A stretch of DNA of 64,000 bases from Myxococcota bacterium. GTDB lineage: Bacteria; Myxococcota_A; Bradymonadia; UBA7976; UBA1532. The notes beneath the pieces are model-generated. The model saw nothing but the letters and a program-made list of their open reading frames with translations. It had not been told where the DNA came from and searched no databases. The stretch's first letter is position 1. Every line of letters starts with the position of its first letter. Location: NCBI GenBank assembly GCA_023150895.1, contig JAKLJY010000010.1:29762-93761 (forward strand), in the 5' to 3' direction. This document shows, piece after piece, positions 1 to 8,544 of this stretch. Position numbers and translations under genes: made by a program.

Positions 1-381
1 CCGGTCTACAGCTACAAGGAGTCCGTCCGTCTCGCCGAGACGATCCCGGTGCGCCCCGCGCAGCTCATCGTCGTCGAGGGCATCCTCGTGCTGGAGAACG
101 ATCGTCTCCGGGAGCTGATGGACGTCCGGATCTTCGTCGACACCGACGACGACGTCCGTCTCATGCGTCGGTTGCGCCGCGACACCGCCGAGCGCGGGCG
201 ATCCCTCGAGCACGTCCTCGGCCAGTACGAGGCCACCGTCCGGCCGATGCACATGGCCTTCGTCATGCCCTCGCGCCGGCACGCGGACGTCGTCATTCCC
301 CGCGGCGGCCGGAACATCATCGCGATCGAGATGGTCGCCGACGCCCTCAATCGGCGGCTCGCCGCCCGGGAGAACGCCTGA
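1..381 (+). CDS. udk: Uridine kinase (C-terminal part, cut by window edge)
   Basis: Uridine kinase phosphorylates uridine and cytidine to UMP and CMP with ATP or GTP in pyrimidine salvage. Only the last 126 residues are present, and the reading frame is open from base 1, so the P-loop half lies outside the window. The visible part has the family's hydrophobic strand followed by VEGILVL, then FVDTDDDVRLMRR with the LID-type R-R-x-x-R-D run, and ends in the family's usual FVMPS...ADVVIPRGG segment. The stop overlaps the next start by one base (TGATG). The family assignment is firm; nothing can be said about the missing start. Confidence 0.9.
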   Translation, partial: PVYSYKESVRLAETIPVRPAQLIVVEGILVLENDRLRELMDVRIFVDTDDDVRLMRRLRRDTAERGRSLEHVLGQYEATVRPMHMAFVMPSRRHADVVIPRGGRNIIAIEMVADALNRRLAARENA

Positions 382-914
382 TGCTCGCCTTTCCGTTCCG
401 TGTGCCGGGTCTCCTCGCCGCCTTGGCCTGCCTCGTCCCCTTGCACGCCGGGGCGACGGAGAAGATCCCCGTCGGGCGCGTCCTCGGCACGCCCGCGATC
501 ACGGCCGGTGCGGGCCCGCTCTACCACCTCTGGCGGGACGAGAGCGGTTTCCATCTGCGGTGGGTCGGGCGCGGGGCGCAGGCCGCCGTTCGTGACAAGA
601 AGGCCGTCTTCACCGGGCTGATTCAGGTCGTGGGCGGCAAGGTCTCCATGATCAAACCGGCCGGCATGGTCGGCGGGGACGACTCCGTCAACCGGCTCGA
701 CGCGCAGCGCGTCATGTTCAAGAGCGAGTGCGTCGAAGCCATCGAGGGGGTGGACTTCAAGGCGGGTGAGGGCGCCACGTCCATCTACATGGAGCTCTTC
801 GTCGACTACGAGGTCATCGCCCCGCAGACGGTGCGTCTCGGGGGGGCCGCCACGCCGGCGACCGACATCTCGCCGATGCTGCAGCTCGACCTGACGGCCC
901 CCGTTGGTCCCTGA
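381..914 (+). CDS. Predicted secreted protein of unknown function
   Basis: This 177-residue protein begins with a short positive region and a hydrophobic stretch (VPGLLAALACLVPLHAGA), consistent with a Sec signal peptide cleaved near residue 25 (HAGA-TE). The mature part is a beta-rich domain of about 150 residues with no motif I recognise. It follows the uridine kinase with a one-base overlap (TGATG) and overlaps the Nudix gene by 11 bases, so it is probably co-transcribed with both. An envelope location is inferred from the signal peptide only. Confidence 0.75.
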   Translation: MLAFPFRVPGLLAALACLVPLHAGATEKIPVGRVLGTPAITAGAGPLYHLWRDESGFHLRWVGRGAQAAVRDKKAVFTGLIQVVGGKVSMIKPAGMVGGDDSVNRLDAQRVMFKSECVEAIEGVDFKAGEGATSIYMELFVDYEVIAPQTVRLGGAATPATDISPMLQLDLTAPVGP

Positions 915-1542
915 GCACCCGCTCTTCGCGGCCCTCGCGGCCAACCTGGTCGCGCGTCCGCGGAAGACGCTCGATCACGAGCGGCGCGCGGCGGTTCTGG
1001 TGCCGATCATCGATGATGGGGGGCCGCTGAGGCTCCTCCTGACCCGACGCACCGAGGACACGCCGACGCACAAAGGCCACGTCGCCTTTCCCGGCGGGGG
1101 GCTCGCCCCCGACGATGCGCACGCGGTCGCCGCCGCGCTTCGTGAGGCCGAGGAGGAGATCGGCCTCGCCCCCGACTGTGTCGAGGTCCTCGGGCTGCTC
1201 GACGACCTGCCCACCGTGAACTGGGGGTCGGTCGTGACGCCGGTCGTCGGGCGCGTCCGGCGCTTGCCGCCGCTCCGGCCGGATCCGCGCGAGGTCGCCC
1301 GCATTTTCGAGATCCCGCTCGACGCCCTCGGCGTGCCCGAGGCCTGGCGGGTTCAACAGGTGCACCGATGGGGGGCGACCTGGCCGATGTACGCCTTCGA
1401 ATGGGACGGCGAACTGCTGTGGGGGCTGTCCGCCTACGTGACGATGGGTCTCCTCGATCGCGGGCCACGGGGCGCACCCCATCCGCTGCCGGCCGTGCCG
1501 CCCCGACCGATGGGCGGCGGGGACCGAGAAGGGACGCCGTGA
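904..1542 (+). CDS. Nudix hydrolase, CoA pyrophosphatase (NudL) type
   Basis: This 212-residue Nudix enzyme hydrolyses nucleoside-diphosphate derivatives, in this subfamily probably CoA and its thioesters. The Nudix box is seen at residues 66-88, ending in REAEEEIGL. The NudL/UPF0035 signature (LLTRRTEDTPTHKGHVAFPGG) lies directly upstream, at about residues 45-65. The first glutamate of the Nudix box is not in its usual place (Ala72, preceded by Asp70-Asp71), a small deviation. About 20 residues at the C-terminus are Pro/Gly-rich and probably disordered. The stop overlaps the next start (GTGA). Confidence 0.85.
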   Translation: MVPEHPLFAALAANLVARPRKTLDHERRAAVLVPIIDDGGPLRLLLTRRTEDTPTHKGHVAFPGGGLAPDDAHAVAAALREAEEEIGLAPDCVEVLGLLDDLPTVNWGSVVTPVVGRVRRLPPLRPDPREVARIFEIPLDALGVPEAWRVQQVHRWGATWPMYAFEWDGELLWGLSAYVTMGLLDRGPRGAPHPLPAVPPRPMGGGDREGTP

Positions 1543-1844
1543 GCGACCGGGTCTTTTTCCACCGAGCCTGGCCCCCGATCGGGGCGAGGCCCCTCGGTGA
1601 GGGCTTCGTCGAGGCCCGCAGCACGCCCCGACGCGCCACCCACGACGAGCGCACGGCGCATTGGGCGGCGGCGCAGGCCGAACTCGACGAACTCGCTCGC
1701 CTTCGGATCGAGCAAGAACTCGATCGCGTCGGGGCGACTTACGGTCACGTCTTCGACGAACACGTCGAGGATCACGTCGATCCCGCCGCGGATACGTTTC
1801 AGCTCCGCGGCCGTTATCGTTTCGTGACCTACGGCCCGGGCTGA
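1539..1844 (+). CDS. Small hypothetical protein
   Basis: A 101-residue protein with no recognised domain. The GTG at 1539 is chosen because it overlaps the Nudix stop codon (GTGA), the junction used throughout this window; an ATG far upstream at 1368 would overlap the Nudix gene deeply. The sequence is charged, with a helical centre (residues about 35-65, rich in Glu, Arg and Ala) and no signal peptide or membrane segment. It is followed by 17 bases and then the convergent argB. Confidence 0.6.
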   Translation: MSDRVFFHRAWPPIGARPLGEGFVEARSTPRRATHDERTAHWAAAQAELDELARLRIEQELDRVGATYGHVFDEHVEDHVDPAADTFQLRGRYRFVTYGPG

Positions 1845-1861
1845 GGCGGCCCCGGCGTCCC

Positions 1862-2680
1862 TCAGGGCACGAGCGTCGTGCCGATGCTGCCCGGCTCGTC
1901 GATGGCCCGCCGGATGTCACCCGGGCGAATCTTGCCGACGATGTGGACCATCGCGATGCCGTCGCCCTCGAGGACGGCCATGGACTCCTCGAGCTTGGGA
2001 ATCATCCCGCCCGTGACGGTGCCGTCGGCAATGGCGGCGCGGGCCTCGGCCAACGTCAGCCGAGGCAACCGCGAAGCCGGATCCCCGATGTCTCGAAGGA
2101 CGCCCGGCGCACCGGTCACGAGCACGACGTGGTCGACTCGCAGGTGCCGGCCGATCTGGTTCGCGACGATGTCGGCGTTGACGTTGAGGATCTGCCCCCG
2201 CGCGTCGGCGGCGAGACACGCGACGACCGGCACGTAACCGGCCGACCACAGCAACTCGAGCAGGGGCCCGTTGACCCCCGTGATGTCGCCCACCAGGCCG
2301 AAGTCGATCGGCTCGGGGCCGCCGCCGGACACCACCCGCGGCGGGCGCTTCGTGGCAGCCACGGCCTGCGAACTCGCGCCCGTCAGTCCGACGGGACGCA
2401 CACCCGCCGCGGTCAGGGCCGAGCAGAGGTCCATGTTCAGCTTGCCGCCGACCACCATTTTCATGACGTCGAGGGTCGCGGCGTCGGTGATGCGTCGCCC
2501 GCCGACGACCTGTGGCGTCTGACCGAGCGCCTTCTGGAGCGCGGTGGCCTGGGGACCGCCCCCGTGGACGAGGACGACGCGGTGGCCGTCGCGAACTGCC
2601 GAAGCGGTGTCGGCGGCGACGGCCTGGAGCTCGTCGCCCAGAAAGACCTCACCGCCAATCTTGATGAGCAGCGCGCTCAC
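1862..2680 (-). CDS. argB: Acetylglutamate kinase
   Basis: This enzyme phosphorylates N-acetylglutamate in the second step of arginine synthesis. The 272-residue protein has the amino-acid-kinase fold: LIKIGGE at the N-terminus, the HGGGPQ glycine loop near residue 40, the substrate-binding GLTGAS segment, NVNAD, and VLVTGAPGVL near the nucleotide site. It ends with GSIGTTLVP, typical for the family. It overlaps the upstream argC by four bases (ATGA), so the pair is translationally coupled. LysZ-like activity on an aminoadipate derivative is possible, but nothing here (no lysW or lysX) supports it. Confidence 0.92.
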   Translation of the reverse strand: MSALLIKIGGEVFLGDELQAVAADTASAVRDGHRVVLVHGGGPQATALQKALGQTPQVVGGRRITDAATLDVMKMVVGGKLNMDLCSALTAAGVRPVGLTGASSQAVAATKRPPRVVSGGGPEPIDFGLVGDITGVNGPLLELLWSAGYVPVVACLAADARGQILNVNADIVANQIGRHLRVDHVVLVTGAPGVLRDIGDPASRLPRLTLAEARAAIADGTVTGGMIPKLEESMAVLEGDGIAMVHIVGKIRPGDIRRAIDEPGSIGTTLVP

Positions 2681-3744
2681 GGCCAGCCCCCCGGATCGAG
2701 GAGGCTCTCGCGTTCATCGAGGCCGAGCACCAGGTTCATGTTCTGGATGGCCTGCCCGGCGCCGCCCTTGATCAGATTGTCGATCGCCGTGAAGCAGGTG
2801 ACGGTGCGACGCCCGCGCGAGGCGGCCCCGACGGAGAAGCCGACCTCCGCATAGTTGGAACCCGAGACGGCGGCGACCTCCGGCAGACGGTCGGCGGGAC
2901 GGCGGACGAAGGGTTCCTGAGCATAGGCGGCGGCGAACAGGGCCTCGAGACGTGCGTCGTCGACGTCGGCGTCGACCTCGACGAAGGCCGTCACGAAGAT
3001 GCCGCGGCTCAGGGGGGCCGAAACGGGCACGAAACGGAGTTCGAACCCCGCCAGGGCCCCGGCGTCCTGCAAGGTCTGCTCGACCTCCGGCGTGTGCTGG
3101 TGTTCGAGGGGCTTGTACGTGCTCAGATTGACGGCGCGCACCGGGTGATGCGTCCCGGCCTTGGCGGCGGCGCCGCTGCCCGACGAGCCCGTGATGCCCT
3201 GCACGTGGACCGGGGCGTCGAGGAGACCCCCCTGCGCGAGGGGCAACAGCGCCAGCGTCATGGCCGTCGCGAAGCAGCCGGGCGAGGCCACGAAGGCGCT
3301 TTCGCGAATGCGCGCTCGGTTCAACTCCGGCAGACCGTAGGTGAACCGCCCGAGGAACTCGGGCACCGGGTGGGCGCCGCCGTAGTACCGGGCATAGGCT
3401 GCCGCGTCGCGCAGCCGAAAGTCGCCGGACATGTCGACGATCTTCACGCCGAGTTCGACGAGCTCGGGCACCTTGGCCGCGGTGACCTTGTGGGGCAGTG
3501 CGAGGAGGGCGACGTCACACCCGCGGGCCGCTTCACGCGGTGGAATGTCCTCGAAGACGAGGCCCTCGAGCGCCGGGAGTCCGGTCAGGTTCGGGTGGGC
3601 CGCCCAGACGGGTTTTCCCACGAGTTCGATCGACGAGACCCGGGCGATCTCGACGTGAGGGTGGAGGACGAGGCGCCGAAGCATCTCGTTGGCGCCATAA
3701 CCGCTGCCGCCAATGACGGCCGCCTTGAACATGCGCGTTGTCAT
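2677..3744 (-). CDS. argC: N-acetyl-gamma-glutamyl-phosphate reductase
   Basis: ArgC reduces N-acetylglutamyl phosphate with NADPH in the third step of arginine synthesis. The 355-residue protein starts with the dinucleotide-binding motif GGSGYGANEMLR, carries the catalytic cysteine in ASPGCFATA, and has the SGSGAAAKAGTHHP segment typical of ArgC. The ATG at 3744 was chosen because it sits just upstream of the glycine motif; an ATG four codons further in (3732) is equally possible. The frame stays open upstream to about 4035, but that part overlaps the divergent M20 gene. It is transcribed with argB. Confidence 0.92.
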   Translation of the reverse strand: MTTRMFKAAVIGGSGYGANEMLRRLVLHPHVEIARVSSIELVGKPVWAAHPNLTGLPALEGLVFEDIPPREAARGCDVALLALPHKVTAAKVPELVELGVKIVDMSGDFRLRDAAAYARYYGGAHPVPEFLGRFTYGLPELNRARIRESAFVASPGCFATAMTLALLPLAQGGLLDAPVHVQGITGSSGSGAAAKAGTHHPVRAVNLSTYKPLEHQHTPEVEQTLQDAGALAGFELRFVPVSAPLSRGIFVTAFVEVDADVDDARLEALFAAAYAQEPFVRRPADRLPEVAAVSGSNYAEVGFSVGAASRGRRTVTCFTAIDNLIKGGAGQAIQNMNLVLGLDERESLLDPGGWP

Positions 3745-3851
3745 CACGCTTCGCTTTCGTACCCACGCGAGGTGGGCTCCGGACCGGCTCCGTTCGAGCC
3801 GCAGGTATCCTATGCACGCGGCGGGCAACGGGCAACGGGGGGCCCGACGCC

Positions 3852-3880
3852 TTCCCACGCCCGACCACCTCTGGTACGAC
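3852..3880 (+). promoter_or_regulatory. Weak candidate promoter of the M20 gene
   Basis: TTCCCA (3852-3857), 17 bases, then TACGAC (3875-3880). The -10 box ends six bases before the ATG at 3887, so initiation would fall at or next to the start codon. The boxes match the consensus only partly (4/6 and 3/6). Confidence 0.3.
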
Positions 3881-3886
3881 ACTCCA

Positions 3887-5098
3887 ATGCCCGCCCATGA
3901 CGCCCCGAGTCGCTCCGACGAGCCCCTCCCGCCCGCCCTCGACGCCGCGCTCCGGTCGCGCACGGCCGAAATCCTGCCGCTGCTGCGCGCGTGGTGCGGC
4001 ATCAACTCCCACACGGCGAACGTGACCGGCGTCAACGCGATGGGAGAGGCGCTCTGCGCCGCCTTTGCCTTCGAAGGGCTCGTCCACGAACGACGACCCG
4101 GGCAAGGGGTCGGCGACCACCATTGCTGGCGAACGCCCGCGTTCGATCTCGCCCCGCCCGCGGAGCGGGTCCTGCTCGTCGGACATCACGATACGGTCTT
4201 CCCGCCGGGAACGTTCGAGGCCTTCGAACTCGATCTCGACGGCGATCGCCTTCGGGCCCCCGGCGCGCTGGACATGAAAGGGGGCCTCGCCGTGGTCCGC
4301 GCGGCGCTCGGCGCGCTTTCGGACGTGGGTGAGCTCGCCGGTCGTCCCCTCGCGGTGGTCAGCGTGGCCGACGAAGAGACGAGCTCGCTCGACTCGGCCC
4401 CGTGGATGCGCGCTCTCGGAGCGGGGGCCCGGGCCGCGCTCGTTTTCGAGTCGGGCCGCGACCACGACGCCATCATCACCCGCCGCAAGGGCACGGGCCG
4501 GCTGGTGCTGACGGTGAAGGGGCGGGCGGCGCACGCGGGCAACGACCTCGCCGCGGGCATCAACGCGATCGTGGCGCTCGCGAGGGTCGTCGATCGGGTT
4601 GCGCTGCTCGGCGATGCGTCGCGCGGCGTGACGGTCAACATCGGGACGATCCGGGGCGGGGAGAGCGTCAACACCGTCCCGGCCTTTGCGGAGGCCGTCT
4701 GCGACTTCCGGGTCGAGCGCGCCCGCGACGCTGAGACCCTCCTCGAGGCTGCCCGGGCCATCGCGGCGGAGGTCGCCCGGGCGACGGGCGCGACGATCAC
4801 CCTCGGTGGGGGCTTGCGCCGTCCGCCGATGGAACGCACCGACGCCGCCGCCGCGCTCTGCGAGACCTACGCCGCCTGCGCGCGGGCCGCGGGCCTCGGG
4901 GCCGTCGAAGCCGGCCTGCTCGGCGGCGGCTCCGATGCGAACACGTTGTCCGCCGTCGGCGTCCCGGCGATCGACGGCCTCGGGCCGCGGGGCAAGGGCT
5001 TTCATACACACGATGAGTACATCGAGCTTTCGACGGTGCACCCCAAAGCCGTCGCGCTCGTCCGGTGCCTGCTGCGGCTCACCGGGGACGCGCGCTGA
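3887..5098 (+). CDS. M20 family metallopeptidase / deacylase
   Basis: A 403-residue zinc-dependent M20 amidohydrolase, the family of ArgE, DapE, carboxypeptidase G2 and aminoacylases. Metal ligands can be read in order: HHDTVFP (His, Asp), LDMKGG (Asp), DEETSS (Glu pair: catalytic base and ligand), FESGRDHD, and the last His in GFHTHDEYIE near the C-terminus. A dimerisation lid with GRAAHAG lies in the middle. The ATG at 3887 gives the normal length. Divergence from argC-argB makes an acetylornithine deacetylase role attractive, but the sequence looks closer to carboxypeptidase G2-like members; the substrate is open. Confidence 0.85.
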   Translation: MPAHDAPSRSDEPLPPALDAALRSRTAEILPLLRAWCGINSHTANVTGVNAMGEALCAAFAFEGLVHERRPGQGVGDHHCWRTPAFDLAPPAERVLLVGHHDTVFPPGTFEAFELDLDGDRLRAPGALDMKGGLAVVRAALGALSDVGELAGRPLAVVSVADEETSSLDSAPWMRALGAGARAALVFESGRDHDAIITRRKGTGRLVLTVKGRAAHAGNDLAAGINAIVALARVVDRVALLGDASRGVTVNIGTIRGGESVNTVPAFAEAVCDFRVERARDAETLLEAARAIAAEVARATGATITLGGGLRRPPMERTDAAAALCETYAACARAAGLGAVEAGLLGGGSDANTLSAVGVPAIDGLGPRGKGFHTHDEYIELSTVHPKAVALVRCLLRLTGDAR

Positions 5099-5110
5099 GC
5101 CCGACGCCGC

Positions 5111-5139
5111 TTTACCCCCCGACCCGGCGGGCATACACT
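5111..5139 (+). promoter_or_regulatory. Candidate promoter of coaBC
   Basis: TTTACC (5111-5116), a 17-base spacer, then TACACT (5134-5139). The -10 box ends eight bases before the ATG at 5148, so the transcript would begin at or within a few bases of the start codon. Confidence 0.45.
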
Positions 5140-5147
5140 CCGGCCCG

Positions 5148-6359
5148 ATGCTGACCGGCCGGAAAATCCACCTTTGCGTCTGTGGCGGCATCGCCGCCTA
5201 CAAGGCCGTCGAGACGGTCCGCCTGCTGCAGAAGGCCGGCGCGCAGGTGCAGGTCGCGATGACCGCGAACGCTCAGGCTTTCGTCGGCCCCATGACTTTC
5301 CAGGCGCTGACGCACGCGCCGGTGCTCACGCGGACGCTCGACCCGGGCGAAGAGATGGCCATCGGCCACATCGCGTTCGCGCAGTCCTGCGACGTGCTCC
5401 TCTTCGCGCCCTGCACGGCCAACATGCTGGGCAAGATCGCCCACGGCCTCGGCGACGACGTCGTGTCGACGATTGCGCTCGCCGCCCCGGTCGGCCGGAC
5501 GCCGGTGCTCATTGCCCCGGCGATGAACACGGCGATGTGGGAGAACCCCGCGACCCAAGCCAACCTGGCGCTCGTTTCGGCGCGCGGGTATCGCGTCCTG
5601 CTCCCCGACGCGGGCGCCTTGGCCTGTGGGGCGGTGGGACCGGGTCGTCTGCCCGAGCCGGAGGCCCTGGTCGCCGCGGTCATGGAAGCCCTGGCGCCGC
5701 GTCCCCTGACCGGGCGCCGGGTGCTCATCACCGCCGGACCGACGCGGGAGCCCATCGATCCGGCTCGTTTCCTGAGCAACGCCTCGACGGGCAAGGCCGG
5801 GTTCGCGATCGCAGCGGCCGCCGTCCGGGCCGGGGCCGCCGTGACGCTCGTCCATGGTCCGGTCACGGTGCCCGTGCCCCCCGGGGTCGAGGCCGTGGCG
5901 GTGACGACGGCCCGCGAAATGCACCGAGAGGTCATGGCCCGCTGGGCGGTCGCAGACGCCATCGTCATGTCCGCGGCCGTCGCCGACTATCGGCCGGCGG
6001 AGGTCTTCGACCACAAGGTCAAGAAGCTCGACGGGCCGATGACGCTGACCCTTGTGCGCAATCCGGACATCCTGGCCGAGGTGGGCGCCGCGCGGACGGG
6101 CGCGCACCCGGTCCTGGTCGGTTTCGCCGCGGAGACGGGTCATCCGGTCGAATACGCTCGCGACAAACTCGTGCGCAAACGATGCGATCTCATCGTCGCC
6201 AACGACGTCTCGGCACCGGGGGCGGGCTTCGGGACGGACACCAATCTGGTCTACCTCGTCACGGCGGAGGGCGCCGAGCCCCTGCCGCTGCAAAGCAAGG
6301 AGGCCATCGGGCAACGCATCGTGGACTTCCTCGCCGTGCGATTGGCAGACGGCCGATGA
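5148..6359 (+). CDS. coaBC: Bifunctional phosphopantothenoylcysteine decarboxylase / phosphopantothenate-cysteine ligase
   Basis: CoaBC makes 4'-phosphopantetheine in coenzyme A synthesis. The N-terminal flavin-dependent CoaC half (about residues 1-180) has His74 in IGHIAFA, the PAMNTAMW segment and the active-site cysteine Cys160 in ALACGAVGPGR. The C-terminal CoaB half starts at RRVLITAGPTREPID and has LSNASTGKAG, AVADYRP and the NPDIL segment. The 403-residue length is normal. ATG 5148 is preceded by a promoter-like sequence but no Shine-Dalgarno. The stop overlaps the next start (ATGA). Confidence 0.95.
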   Translation: MLTGRKIHLCVCGGIAAYKAVETVRLLQKAGAQVQVAMTANAQAFVGPMTFQALTHAPVLTRTLDPGEEMAIGHIAFAQSCDVLLFAPCTANMLGKIAHGLGDDVVSTIALAAPVGRTPVLIAPAMNTAMWENPATQANLALVSARGYRVLLPDAGALACGAVGPGRLPEPEALVAAVMEALAPRPLTGRRVLITAGPTREPIDPARFLSNASTGKAGFAIAAAAVRAGAAVTLVHGPVTVPVPPGVEAVAVTTAREMHREVMARWAVADAIVMSAAVADYRPAEVFDHKVKKLDGPMTLTLVRNPDILAEVGAARTGAHPVLVGFAAETGHPVEYARDKLVRKRCDLIVANDVSAPGAGFGTDTNLVYLVTAEGAEPLPLQSKEAIGQRIVDFLAVRLADGR

Positions 6360-7231
6360 CGCCCCGTCACGAGCTTCTGGCGTGGGTCCGTGCGGCTCGC
6401 GGTGCCGTTCGGTGGCACATCGAGTCGGGCGAGGCCGAACTCGCCGTGCCGGCCGGGTTCGTGATGCCCCCGCTCGGCCGCGCGCCCGCACCCGCGACGG
6501 CACCCGGATCTCCGGGCCCGCGACCGACGGCGGTCGGCGACGTGCGCCCGCGCCCGCCGGGGTCGGATGGCCCCGGCCCACGGGGCGCGCCTCCTGCGAC
6601 GCACGGACCGGCGCCGCACGGGCTGCCGCCGGATGAGCGTCGGGAAGCCCTGACGGCCCTCACGGCACATATCGGCCACTGCACGCGTTGCCCGCTGTCG
6701 GCGACTCGGGGGGCCATCGTCCATGCCGCGGGCCCGGTCACGGCGCGGCTCGCCGTCATCGCCACCGCGCCCTCGGTCGATGACGAAGCCGTCGCCCAGC
6801 CCTTCCGCGGACCGGCCGGCGCGCTGCTCGAGCGCATGCTGACGGCGATGGGCCTCAGTCGCGACGACGTCTACCTGTGCACGGTCGTCCTGTGCCGGCC
6901 GCCCGAGGAGCGGGAACCCACCCACAACGAGGTCGCCGCGTGCGTCCCGTTTCTGAAACAACGCCTCGGTCTGGTCCGTCCGGAGGTCATCGTAGCCTTC
7001 GGTGAGCTGCCCATGCGCGCGCTGATGCCCCAGTCCGGCAGCATCCTGAAAGCCCGGGGCCGCTGGCTGGACTGGGAAGGCATCCCCGTCATGCCCACCT
7101 GGGGCCCGACCTCACTCCTGCAAGACCCTGAAAAGAAGCGACCCGCCTGGGACGACCTGAAGAAGGTCATGACCCGCCTCGGCCTCACCGGGCCCCGCGC
7201 CGAGGGCGGCGCGCCGGGAAAGAACCCATGA
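6356..7231 (+). CDS. Uracil-DNA glycosylase family 4/5-like protein with divergent active-site motifs
   Basis: This 291-residue protein has a Pro/Ala/Gly-rich N-terminal half (residues 30-95, probably disordered) and a UDG-superfamily domain. The iron-sulfur cysteine pattern of family 4 is present: Cys109-x2-Cys112, Cys180 in CRPPEER and Cys196 in ACVPFL. The family's GEAPG-type motif reads ATAPSVDDE (137-144), and the usual HPxxLL motif reads MPTWGPTSLL, so the catalytic His is absent. Base excision may therefore be altered, or the protein may act on another lesion. It overlaps coaBC by four bases and the following gene by four bases. Confidence 0.75.
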   Translation: MTPRHELLAWVRAARGAVRWHIESGEAELAVPAGFVMPPLGRAPAPATAPGSPGPRPTAVGDVRPRPPGSDGPGPRGAPPATHGPAPHGLPPDERREALTALTAHIGHCTRCPLSATRGAIVHAAGPVTARLAVIATAPSVDDEAVAQPFRGPAGALLERMLTAMGLSRDDVYLCTVVLCRPPEEREPTHNEVAACVPFLKQRLGLVRPEVIVAFGELPMRALMPQSGSILKARGRWLDWEGIPVMPTWGPTSLLQDPEKKRPAWDDLKKVMTRLGLTGPRAEGGAPGKNP

Positions 7232-8544
7232 ACGACATCGAAGCCCGCCAGCGCAAACACATCCTCTTCACCTGGAGCGCCCAGAACGCCGCCGCCCCCG
7301 TCCGCATCCGCCGCGGCGAGGGCATCTGGTTCGAGGACTTCGATGGCCGCCGGTGGATGGACTTCGAAAGCCAGGTCTTCAACTGCAACGCGGGACACGG
7401 GCAGAAGGCCATCGGCGAGGCCATCGCCGCGCAGGCGATGGAGCTCGCGTGCGCGCACCCGAACGCGGTCTTCGAGGCGAAGGCGGCGTTGGGCGAACGC
7501 CTCGCGGCCGTGACCCCCCCGGGCCTCGACCGGTTCTTTCTGTGTCTTTCCGGCGCCGAGGCCAACGAGAACGCGCTGAAGATTGCCCGCGCCGTCACCG
7601 GCCGCAGCAAGGTGGTCGCCCGCCGCCGCAGCTACCATGGCGCGTCGATGGGGGCGTCGTCCCTGACCGGCGATCCGCGGCGCTGGCCGGCCGAGCCGGA
7701 CCTCTGGGGCGTGCAGCGCATCGAAGACCCGTACTGCTACCGCTGCCCGTTCGGTCAGACCCACCCGGCCTGCGGCGTGCGGTGTGCCGAGCATCTCGAG
7801 CACGTCATCCAGATGGAAGGCCCGGATCGCATCGCGGCGGTCTTCCTCGAGGGGGTCACCGGCGCCAACGGCGCGCTCGTCCCGCCGCCCGAGTATTGGC
7901 CCCGGATGCGCGAGATCTGCGACCGCTTCGGCATCCTGCTCGTGGCCGACGAGGTCTTCACCGGATTCGGCCGCACCGGGCGCTGGTTCGCGCACCAGCA
8001 TTGGGGCGTCGTCCCCGATCTGATCACCATGGGCAAGGGCATCACGAGCGGATATGCGCCCCTCGGCGCCGTGGCCATCCGGCACGATCTCGCCGCAAAG
8101 TTCGACGAGAAGGTGCTGAGCTGCGGCCTGACGCACTACGCGCACCCCATCTCCGTGGCCGCCGCCGTGGCCACGATCGACCTCTATCACCGCACGGACA
8201 TGGTCGGAAACGCGGCCCGGATGGGCGAGGTTCTGAAGGCCGGGCTCAAGCACCTCGCCGCGAAGCACCCCGGCGTGGTCGGCGACGCCCGCAGCCTCGG
8301 GCTCTTCGGGGCGCTCGAACTCGTTCGAGATCCTGCGACGCGCGAGCCCCTCGTGCCGTACAACGGTGGTTTCCCGGCGGGCAGTCCCGCCGCCCGGCTC
8401 AAGGCGGCCCTTTCCGCCCGTGGCCTGCACATCCTCCTGCGCTGGAACTATCTCTTCGTCGCGCCCCCGCTGTGCATCACCGAGGACGAACTGAACCTCG
8501 GGCTCGCGCGGGTCGACGAGGCCCTGACCGAGGTGTTCGCGTGA
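7228..8544 (+). CDS. Class III (omega) aminotransferase
   Basis: A 438-residue PLP-dependent aminotransferase. It shows the SGAEANENALKIAR phosphate-binding segment, the YHG motif at 136-138, Asp241 in VADEVFTGFGRTG and the Schiff-base lysine Lys270 in TMGKGITSGYAPLG. A cysteine-containing insert (YCYRCPFGQTHPACG, about 170-184) occurs in a subset of this family. It overlaps the CoA-transferase subunit gene that follows (GTGA), which suggests use of a beta- or omega-amino acid whose keto-acid product is then activated to a CoA ester. The substrate is inferred only from context. Confidence 0.85.
   Translation: MNDIEARQRKHILFTWSAQNAAAPVRIRRGEGIWFEDFDGRRWMDFESQVFNCNAGHGQKAIGEAIAAQAMELACAHPNAVFEAKAALGERLAAVTPPGLDRFFLCLSGAEANENALKIARAVTGRSKVVARRRSYHGASMGASSLTGDPRRWPAEPDLWGVQRIEDPYCYRCPFGQTHPACGVRCAEHLEHVIQMEGPDRIAAVFLEGVTGANGALVPPPEYWPRMREICDRFGILLVADEVFTGFGRTGRWFAHQHWGVVPDLITMGKGITSGYAPLGAVAIRHDLAAKFDEKVLSCGLTHYAHPISVAAAVATIDLYHRTDMVGNAARMGEVLKAGLKHLAAKHPGVVGDARSLGLFGALELVRDPATREPLVPYNGGFPAGSPAARLKAALSARGLHILLRWNYLFVAPPLCITEDELNLGLARVDEALTEVFA

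Noticed and set aside
2677..4035. Longer N-terminus for ArgC (start near 4035)
   Set aside because: The extra 97 residues overlap the divergent M20 gene, are Arg/Gly/Ser-rich and lie before the canonical glycine-rich nucleotide motif.
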